Positions 28,701-36,325 of a stretch of DNA of 64,000 nt are shown here, piece after piece (positions within the stretch are counted from its first letter, which is position 1; each line of letters begins with the position of its first letter). The DNA is from Daphnia carinata. Taxonomy: Eukaryota > Arthropoda > Branchiopoda > Diplostraca > Daphniidae. The DNA lies in the NCBI RefSeq assembly GCF_022539665.2, contig NC_081337.1, positions 9,958,679 through 10,022,678 on the forward strand, in the 5' to 3' direction. Under the pieces are notes generated by a model. The model saw only the letters and a list, made by a program, of their open reading frames with translations. It ran no database searches and was not told the origin of the DNA. Both the position numbers and the translations under genes were made by a program.

Positions 28701-30651
28701 GATGCTATTGGTGGAAAATTACCTTGAAAAAATGTTACCACAGCGACGACGGTTATTACCATCATTACAGGAATGAAAGGCACGCATATACACGTGACGT
28801 CAGATATGAGAAAACCTTGAAATCTTCCGGATGGGGGCGTTGATTCCCCCCGCCGCCACCCGCGTCCATTTCTTTTTTTTTCAACCGTATAAAAATTGTG
28901 GGTGGGGGATAGGGGGAGTTTGGGGGACAAAAACAATTTGGCCTTGACCTTCTTTTTGTCAGCCAGTTCCCCCCGTGTGTCTTGGCCTTGAAGGAAATTT
29001 GGACGTTGGCCAGTCACGAAGATTCACGATTTCTCACGGTCTCATCGGTAAAGACCTTGGGTCATAGGGAGATGGTTTGAGAATGAATATTTATTTTTCG
29101 ATATGAAGTAAACAAATCCTTGGGCGCAATAAAGACGGATATACTTCACGCAAATTGGCCTTGTCACGCCCCGCATCAGATTCCCGCCCAGTAAAAAAAA
29201 AATGGTAACGATGCCCTTGAATGGATTTCCTGATTCTTTGTTTCCATTTCATCTACATTCGACTTCCACGTGGCAATTTGAATAAAGTGCGACACAAAAA
29301 AAAAACAGATGATGAAACAAACAAAAAGAACTACATTTATGCTAATTTCGCATTAATCCTTTAATCCCCCTTCACAGCAAAAATGGCCTTGACCAAATTC
29401 TTAAATTTAAATAAAATTCGCGCCATTTCAAAATTTCTAAGTTATTGATCTTGTGCAACCCAAGGCCACGAATGACGTTCATAACAAAATCAATGGCGCC
29501 AAAATAAAGAAGGGGGAAGGGCTTTCAATAATTATATTCCGGAAGAAAAGAAACAGCAACGTGGAACGAGCCATTTTTTTTTTGCACAACTGTACCATAA
29601 TGGCCGGTTGATCATGACCCAAATCATTAATTCGACCCCAAGGCCAAAAACGAATCGATCACGGTCTCCGCCCAACGGCAACGGAAGTTGTTCAAGTGCA
29701 AATTGGACACAAAGATTTGTTTCATAAGGCGAACGACTCGTGCATTGTTTGTTTGTTTTTACATAATTCAATTAGAAAAAAATGAGACCAAACCGTTCTC
29801 TAGTGACCCGTGACCGTAGAACCATATGTCTGTTTGACGTCGAAAATGAGATTGCCTACTCAATAGGGATTAGAATGATGGGACTTACCAATTTCGGGGA
29901 TGGAACTTGAAGGTTCTTCGTGATCCAGCGGCGATGCCAAATGACGTCTATGGGCGCCGGCGGTGGATTTGCGGATGCGTTGCTGTCCACTGGCCGGTGC
30001 TTTGGTCTGACCGCCGTTTTTAGGTGCAAGAGTTGGCGTTGAAGGTGGCGGTAAAAACGTTGGCGGAGGTGGTGGACCCATCACGACAGAATTGTGTTGA
30101 CGTTGTTGTTGTTGAACCAGTGGTTGTTGTTGAGGTGGTGGTGGCGGCGAAGTGCGGGTAGAAGGACCGGGACTGGTTGATGAAGAAACAACAGCCGAAG
30201 CATTGTTGCCATTTGGAGGCAAAGGCCGTTTAATGGAACGGCGCTGCTGGATGTGCTGCATCATTGGACGGAATTCCGGTTGAAATTGAGGATTAACAAT
30301 CACATCTATCCGTGGAGGAGACGTAGTCAAATCCGTGGCATCCGACACGTGTTCTTCCTTCATCAACAATTCCGGCCGGATGAGCCGGATGACACTATTT
30401 TGCCTGCGTTGCGGCGGTGGCGTTGTAGTCGCGTCCATTGCCCTGCAAACAGCAGACTCTGCCTGTTGCTGTGGCGGATCGTGAGCCGTTTGAACTTGTT
30501 CATCCATGATGACACACGAACTATCCGGCGAAGCTTGTTCACTACCACAACCGTTGTTCGTCGAAGAGCTACTACCTTCTGGATCATCACCACGGTTCAT
30601 GATGGCCACCACTGTTTCACTACTATCAGCCACAGTTGTTTCGACAGCCAT
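10727..30651 (-). CDS. E75: Ecdysone-induced nuclear receptor E75 (NR1D group), isoform A
   Basis: E75 is an ecdysone-inducible NR1D receptor of the Rev-erb type that represses HR3-driven transcription and binds heme and gas ligands. Isoform A exons: 30651-29889 (A-specific), 16951-16863, 15176-15032, 13897-13659, 12962-12744, 12671-12497 and 12408-10727, all phase-consistent, 1103 aa. The A exon ends [10 protein letters not shown], close to the fly E75A end [10 protein letters not shown], and joins [20 protein letters not shown]. The first zinc finger ends at CEGCK. The second exon ([15 protein letters not shown] to [11 protein letters not shown]) completes the DBD. The LBD keeps both expected heme-ligand positions: the Cys of ACPLN and the His of [11 protein letters not shown] (CAT at 12250-12248). 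The last exon adds a poly-Gln run (about 12.2 kb), a His tract (about 11.6 kb) and a long Ser/Pro tail. An in-frame TTG-initiated extension upstream of ATG 30651 was not used. Identity is firm. Confidence 0.95.
14418..14526 (-). CDS. E75: Alternative first exon of E75 that bypasses the DNA-binding domain
   Basis: The ATG at 14526 opens 36 codons ([19 protein letters not shown] ... MDNSAVQ) ending at CAAG|GTATTC. The exon lies downstream of both zinc-finger exons (16.9 and 15.1 kb) and upstream of the hinge/LBD exon at 13897, whose acceptor needs phase 1, exactly what this exon supplies ([15 protein letters not shown]). The product would have the ligand-binding domain but no zinc finger. Insect E75 loci are reported to produce isoforms missing one or both fingers. 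That this exon is one is inferred from position, phase and an in-frame start. Confidence 0.6.
16047..16057. promoter_or_regulatory. Perfect inverted-repeat (IR1) ecdysone-type response element
   Basis: The sequence reads GGTCAATGACC: two GGTCA half-sites in inverted orientation with a one-base spacer, followed by TT. This is the idealised EcR/USP palindrome. It lies in an E75 intron between the two zinc-finger exons and about 1.3 kb downstream of the 17.6-kb first exon. Function is inferred. Confidence 0.5.
17357..17627 (-). CDS. E75: Alternative first coding exon of E75, E75C-like
   Basis: The ATG at 17627 gives 90 codons ending [10 protein letters not shown], with a phase-1 splice at ATAG|GTTCGA to the zinc-finger exon 400 nt downstream. 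As I remember it, the fly E75C N-terminus ends GEPELNI immediately before EFDGTT, so the EPELDI end supports an E75C-type isoform. The exon encodes a His run ([10 protein letters not shown]) and a Gln-rich stretch. The donor GTTCGA is non-optimal. An upstream phase-1 alternative (AGAC|GTGAAT) exists but would lose the conserved end. Confidence 0.7.
19098..19165 (+). repeat. tRNA-like relic, possible SINE head
   Basis: A D-arm/anticodon-like stretch (CTGGTAGCGCGTTACGCTCC, from about 19104) is followed after an A-rich spacer by a B-box-like CGTTCGAATTC (19151-19161). The T-stem pairs poorly and no acceptor stem closes, so it is not a functional tRNA gene. A decayed tRNA or a tRNA-derived SINE fragment fits best. 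Confidence 0.25.
19995..20050. repeat. Perfect 12-bp inverted repeat flanking a T-tract
   Basis: AGATCTAAACAT at 19995-20006 is mirrored exactly as ATGTTTAGATCT at 20039-20050. The 32-nt loop ends in an uninterrupted T run. The pairing does not extend beyond 12 bp. It is intronic in E75. Confidence 0.6.
21528..21539. promoter_or_regulatory. CTCF-like motif, one of a recurrent set
   Basis: GCCATCTAGCGG, the complement of CCGCTAGATGGC, resembles the arthropod and vertebrate CTCF core. Exact copies are at 8883-8894, 21528-21539 and 27484-27495; a one-base variant is at 35341-35352. All four have the same orientation. Looser relatives lie at about 10951-10966 (inside the last E75 exon, opposite orientation), 16604 and 23325. 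Insulator function is inferred. Confidence 0.4.
21678..21688. promoter_or_regulatory. RORE-type monomer site (E75/HR3 class)
   Basis: TGACCTACATT is the reverse complement of a full WAWNTRGGTCA element, the site class used by Rev-erb/E75 and ROR/HR3. The core GTGACCTAC or its complement recurs exactly at 16730, 21344, 21677, 25773 and 31806 within the E75 locus. Autoregulation by E75 or regulation by HR3 is inferred. Confidence 0.4.
22233..22437 (-). CDS. Weak candidate for a further E75 first exon
   Basis: The ATG at 22437 opens 68 stop-free codons ending [10 protein letters not shown], with GAAG|GTATTA at 22233 in phase 1, compatible with the E75 zinc-finger exon at 16951. The N-terminal part is basic ([19 protein letters not shown]), the rest Ser/Pro/Leu-rich. 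I recognise no conservation, and phase agreement alone has a one-in-three chance. A shorter candidate of the same kind lies at 19756-19684 (24 codons, ACCG|GTAAAA). Both need transcript support. Confidence 0.25.
24854..25076 (-). CDS. E75: Alternative first coding exon of E75 (25-kb promoter)
   Basis: The ATG at 25076 opens 74 codons ending GRVLA, followed by GCAG|GTAAAA at 24854. The phase (1) matches the acceptor of the first zinc-finger exon at 16951, so the product would read ...[17 protein letters not shown] with the full DNA-binding domain. The N-terminus holds acidic and polar stretches ([19 protein letters not shown]) and differs from isoform A. Arthropod E75 genes typically have several promoters with unique first exons. 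This isoform does not match a fly N-terminus that I remember, so its letter is left open. Confidence 0.6.
27523..29646. promoter_or_regulatory. Homotypic cluster of FTZ-F1/ERR-type monomer sites in the E75A first intron
   Basis: The FTZ-F1 consensus YCAAGGYCR (either strand) occurs exactly at 27523, 28553, 28600, 28939, 28983, 29384, 29460 and 29638 (start positions). One-mismatch relatives containing CCTTG lie between them. By chance about 0.13 exact hits are expected in 2.1 kb. Three more exact sites lie upstream of the A exon (33303, 33374, 34083) and four elsewhere in the locus (13199, 13469, 18597, 18854). Binding by FTZ-F1, ERR or a related receptor is inferred. Confidence 0.5.
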
Positions 30652-33600
30652 TATACAATTAAATATGGTGGAGGTGGTGTTCTTGAATCGCACTGAGTCA
30701 TCCGCCAATGCATCCACAGACACGGAAGCAATGTAAGAATGAAAGGGAAACGTGGAGGGAGAAACCAAAAAAAAAACGAGAGTGAGAGAGGTGAGAAACG
30801 CACGTCAAGACCGATGGGGAACGTCTGAACACAAGTCGTGGCCGTGCAGTCGGCTAGTAGGGTGGACGGACGAACAGGGTGGAGAAGGAGGAAGGGAGAG
30901 AAAAAAAAGAAAAGAAATACCCGCCCCCTTTATTCCGGAGAGCCAACGTTCAAGGCCGCCGCGCTCTCGGCTCGGTGTGTAACACACACAGCACTCTCGG
31001 TTTGTGTGGCGCGCTCACATTGAAGGTCACCAACGTTAGACACACTTCCCTTCTGCCGACACACTTCTACCTATATGCTAGCTTTCGGTGTGTCAGTGTG
31101 AGTGTGCGTGAACCAAAAACTTTCGGTTTCGTTTTTTTTTCGTGTGTGTTTCTTTTCCCTTTTGGTCGTCGATAGATTACACACGATTTTCAAGGGCGAA
31201 CCGCCTCAGGGCCACCTATCGGTGCCATTTGTCACGTCAGACGGCATTAATTGAGTAGACAAGAGATGATCCCGACCTTTTCGACGCCAATTTTTTATTT
31301 GAGTTGTATTCGCGAGATTTGATGCTCTTCAAAAAGTTAATAGTCTAACGTTTATTTTGAAGTTGTGTGAGAAACACATCTATCACAATACAATACACTT
31401 TGAAGGTAAACATTCACTCGAGGCCGCAATTTTGTTGAAATCAACGTTCGTGGAAGCAAAAAATAAAAATAAAAATGAGATAACCAACAAAAAAAATGAC
31501 ATTACGGAATGAGAAACCCTATAATTACTATTACGTCAGCTATGCACGGACAAGGCCGATGATATAAACTTGGAAAAATCCGGAGGTTTATGCCGGAAGG
31601 GCCAAATTCGTGACCGACCAAAATTGAGGAAGGAACGGCGGACCACAAGGAAATGTTAAACGAAAACCTTGACTGGCTAGGAAAGTGGGGGAAAAGAAAG
31701 GCATGGATGATGTTGTTTTTCTTTACCTTTTATGTAGCGGTCAAGTTCCATTCAAGGATGTTCGCTCTTTATCTTCGCTTCCGGAATAACGAAATACTTT
31801 TTCAAGTAGGTCACACGCAAAAAATCTTATGGATCAGATGACCTCATATTGAAGCCCTACACAAAATGGCTATAGAATTTTTGTGTGCGGATAAGGGGAG
31901 AAAAAAAAAATGAAAAGTAGGTCATTGTCAACGGACGATATTCTCCCCTCTTCTTCCTGTGCGTACAACCCAAAAACTTACGGGTAGGTGTGTCCGCTTC
32001 TGGTATCCATGTGTTCAGCCATCCGCCATCTGCTCGCGGCTGCAGCACTTTCACTCTCTTCTTCTCCCTCCCTTCGACCGCATTTTTCCCCGTCTTCTTT
32101 TATGTTGTGTAACCCTACATGCAGACAGAGGGGAGAAAGAAAAAAAAGAGAGTATTATTTAATAATAGATGTCTTCCCATGCAGTATGATATGATCCACA
32201 TATCAATGGCGTGCACGTTGAACGGTTTACATTATGTAGTTCGTTTTGATACTTCCTCATCGTGTTTTGGCACGTTTTACGCGTATGCAAATTAGAACTT
32301 GTTTTAATCTACAAATTCACCTACCTGTATGTTCTTTTATTTTAGCGGGAGGAATTAATCCTGGAATGTGTTGGTAACCAGTCAGTATAGGTGGAAAGAA
32401 GAAAAAAAAAAAAAAAAAAAAAAAATTAAAAAAAAGCATTTTTATTTGATTGATGAAAATGTTGTGGAACAAAAGGTCGTTTCGTTTTCGGTTCATCAAT
32501 AGAATAAATAAATTAAAGAGCTCTCGTTAAAACGCCGGTTGTTTTCCAACGCTAAAAACTTGGCCAAAATCTGTCCTGAAATCTAATACATGTTTTAATC
32601 GTTGGAAACATTAGACGTCTAAACAAATAAACAACTATCTCTTCTTTTCTTTTCTTTTTTCGCTCGTGCAATTTTCAATTGATGTTGTGTGTGTGTGGTA
32701 GATTTCAAACAATTTACGAGATGTATATTAAACACAATGTTCCGGGAAAACGATTTATAACTTCTACACCTCTCTTTTTTTTCGCACCCTTTCTCTAAAA
32801 AAAAAAGAAAAAGAAACACATGGAAAAGCCAAATCCTAAAATAATTTGATTACAAGCTTCAAAAAGAAAAGTTGTTTTCCCTGTCCGCCCTTCATTAGTT
32901 TGAACGACGCACGCACCTGCGCGCCACCGGTGAGGTTTATTCACCTGGACAGGTCTTTGGCATATGGCTTTTGCAGTTCCACTTCCATACTATTACATTT
33001 TTTATACTGGCGCAAAAAAAAAGCGGTTCAGTCAACTCTTGTTTTCAGGTTTCCTTTTTTTTTGGGGATTTCATACTTTACATCGCGTAAATTGAATCGC
33101 CCTTGAAACAACTCGAATACGGGCACAGTTCGTAATCGATAATTTTTAAACTCAAAAGTAACAATGAAGTGGTTTCCAAACACTCACAACAAAAAGGAAA
33201 AACATGAATTTTTCTTTGTTGTTATGTGATGCGGAATAGGAAGAACGAAAGGCTTAAAAAAAAATCCATTTAGAAAAAAAAAAAAGAAAAGAGAGAAGTT
33301 GTTGGCCTTGGCTTTGATACCGCACGCCAAATAGCTTGCCTGCGCGGGAGGCGGGACTAAGCTTCTTTTCTTCTCAAGGTCGGGCCCGAATACAAAATGG
33401 TGTACTGACATCAGCAAACCTTAAAAAATGGGAAATCAACTGCCTGCAGCACGTCCTGCATTTTGTATACGAGAGCAATGACATTGCTCCACATTCAAAT
33501 TGTTCTTTTGTCTCGTAATCTATTAGACTGAACGATAGGTAACAGCGCATGCGACTGCCTTTGTGTTGATTCAACTTCAATTGTAGTCTGCTGTGCGACG

Positions 33601-36325
33601 ATGGCAAATTTTATTTTCTTGGCTCACATCCGTCACCTTGGCGTCATTAATCCACCGATGCCAAAATTTAAAAATTGCATTTTTTCTTTTTCCATTTTTT
33701 TTTTTTTTTTTTTTTTATTTTTTTTTTTTTTAATTTGTTATATGTTACCTCCAACTAATGATAGACGTCCTTGACGTGAACGTCTGGTTGAGCAGCACAT
33801 TCGTGTGATGTGTAGAACAGCAACGGCCAAAAAGACATTAACCTTGGCGGAGGGTTAAATAACCTGGTGAACGTCGACGCAGACGGAATTGGATCTTGCA
33901 AAAGGGCTCGAACAAGCAAAATCGTCGGTGTGACGAAATTGGTAGATGAAAAACAAATATCGACGGTAAGTTCAGCGACGACCCTGACTGGTGGAAATGA
34001 ACCGCCGTCGTCGTCATCATCCCCTCCGCTCCCGGAATGTAATATGTTGTCTGCGTCCAGGGCGGGAGTGAACACGGGCAGCTGACCTTGAGATAAAAGC
34101 AGCCGCATAAAAAGAAAATATAAAGCATCATGCCAACATGGCCGACTGTCCTTGAACTGCACAAACTTGCCCTGTGTGGGTAGTTTTGGTACATCATCAA
34201 CTACTTCCTTTTTTTTTCCTCTCGAAAATTTGCATTTCATCTTTGGCATATTTTTGCACTTCATTCAAAACACGCAATTATTTCACATTTGTTTTCGTTT
34301 GTCTTTTTTTTTTTTCACACGAAAATATAAATAATTATGATATCAGCCAGTGGGAGGGGTTTGCTAGAACACACACAAAAATACAAAGCTTATCGTACCT
34401 TGAAATGTTTGTACTATACAGACATCCCCCATTGCCTCTCTCCTCATTTTCCCCGGGACTGGCAGATGATATTGGATCGATCGACTCAAGGTTGTGGGCG
34501 GCTAGGGCCACGTCGCATACACACACACACACAAAAGGCCAAACGAGCTCCGAATGTCGGAACGTCACCATTGCCCTCCCTCCTTGAAAAAGATACACAA
34601 TTCGTGACTACTGTATGAGTGTGTAGTTCGACGAGGTGAAGGTCGATTACCCGTGACCATACTAAACGGCTAAAAATCTGGGCTCGCTTATTTCTTTCAA
34701 ATGTTTTATCACGGTTGTCGCAGTAAAGGACGAGAATCGTGAAAATGCACAAAAGGGAAGCAAGGATCCACGTTTTCAAATACTTTCGTGCGTTCAAGGA
34801 TGTCCCCCAACGGACGAGCGTTTGGCCTTGTTGCGAAGGTTTCCGTCTTCCGTGATCATATGACGCCCTGCTTTCTACTTTTATGTATTTATCTAGTTCT
34901 CTATGTGTCCTTGAAAAATGTGTGTGTGTGTCGATTACAAACTTCACGGTCGCCATTGCTAAACACGTTCTTTCACGCTTCATGCATTTCACTTTTATTT
35001 TCCTTGCAGAACTCTTCCCTTTTTTTTTCTCTCATTCTAATTGTACAATTCAAAGTCAATCCAATGACCTCATCCCAAGGATACATCTTTTTTTTTTCGA
35101 CCGTAAACGGGCGTTGTGTTCTTTTCGACCTCCATACTTGTTTACTATACGTTCGTTCTTCCTTTTTCTGTTTTTTGGACATTTATTAGTTGAAAATGGA
35201 TGATCCCCAAACTGGTAAAACCGGTATGTGTACATGCGTAAATGTGTTACTTTTTCGAATGGACATGAAGCGATTCTAATGTTTTTTCGGTGAACGTTTT
35301 TTTTTCTTTTTTACGAAAATGAACACGAGGCGAGTTGCGAGTCATCTAGCGGCAACTTTGGCTACCATCCAGGTTCACTTTCGATTAGATATGTGGCGTA
35401 CAGCATTGGTAAAGATGACCGCATTTCTCGCGTAGATTGAGTAAAACTTAAGAAAATATGCTGTCGAGAGAAAGCAATGTTATAAAACTTTCCGAGCCAG
35501 AAGTTTTGAAAAAGAAAACATAAATCTCCATTGGAGGTTGGATGCTAGGGGAAAAATCAAGCGCGAGTAAGTGGCTTATCTTCATCAAAGGAATGAGACA
35601 TGGTATGCGACGATTTCGGGACAAACCAAGTAGAAGGAGGTCACCAACCGTTTCATCTCGGTCTATGGCATATCCATTTATTTTTAATAGTCTATGTTCT
35701 GTCGTCGTCTTCTAATACAACGGAAGTATTCCGAGATTTTAGAAAGTGTGTAGCATTCCAGTCGTGGGATTTCTTTGTTCCGTCAGATAGAATCTTACTA
35801 CTTGGAATGATATCAACATTCAGAGACGCAACGTTCCTGGTTCGCCGATATGAAAAACAATAAGTTGAACGATATAAACCATTGGGTTACATGGAATCTT
35901 GAAGGCTAAAAACGTGATTTTCATCTTGGTGACGTCATTTCTAAATTTCGGTCGTGTGTTTCTATCTTGAGCCGCCTTACATCGCCGCTAAGCGCCCATA
36001 GCGCTCGCAACCCAAAACAGATTCAACAGCAAAGAAGTGAAGTTAGCTTCGTTCGTCGTCGGTAGCTCTCACTTTCGCTACATCGACTGTAACGCAATCG
36101 AAGACTTTGTGCAAAATTTGTAGATGTTGCGATCTTTTTAAGCCACCTGATCTCTTTTTGTACATATTCAGGTACGTTTAATTGATATCTTTCTTTATCT
36201 TGAATCAATGATATTGTTACGTGCGTTGCGTATGATAATGACGTTCGCCATCTTTCCCTTTTTTGGCCCTCGCCCTCGTGGATCAGGTGGATTGCTGGGT
36301 GTGACAATAAATTTTCTATCAGAAG
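30652..36325. other. E75A upstream region and intergenic DNA up to the ZNRF gene
   Basis: No confident gene is seen. About 30.65-31.2 kb is probably E75A 5' UTR and promoter on the minus strand, with CA-rich and GAGA-type tracts. A splice-donor-like ACCC|GTAAGT at about 31982 (minus) follows an open frame that has no in-frame ATG, so a noncoding 5' exon is possible. Minus-strand 34264-33758 is a 169-codon open frame of unknown status. Poly-A and poly-T runs at about 32.4 and 33.7 kb are the longest homopolymers here. Nuclear-receptor half-sites continue to about 35.2 kb, and a CTCF-like motif sits at 35341. Confidence 0.4.
33758..34264 (-). CDS. Unrecognised open frame upstream of E75A, uncertain
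   Basis: An ATG-started frame of 169 codons (start KCKNMPKMKCKFSRGKKK, Asp run near the middle, stop TAG at the left end) lies about 3.1 kb upstream of the E75A exon. I recognise no domain. It contains a donor-like CAAG|GTCAGC in phase 1, which could in principle splice to E75, but nothing else supports that. The length is unusual for this A/T-rich DNA, though chance cannot be excluded. Confidence 0.15.

Noticed and set aside
30652-30768. N-terminal extension of E75A upstream of ATG 30651
   Set aside because: The extension begins at a TTG codon, not an ATG; the first in-frame ATG is at 30651.
31857-32054. A minus-strand frame reading KVLQPRADGGWLNTWIPE and ending at ACCC|GTAAGT, as a further E75 first exon
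   Set aside because: The frame has no ATG before an upstream in-frame stop, and joining it would change the conserved Glu to Gln. It may be a noncoding exon.
32402-32425. Long poly-A run as a retroposon tail
   Set aside because: No adjacent retroposon body or target-site duplication was found; similar homopolymer runs are frequent throughout the E75 introns.
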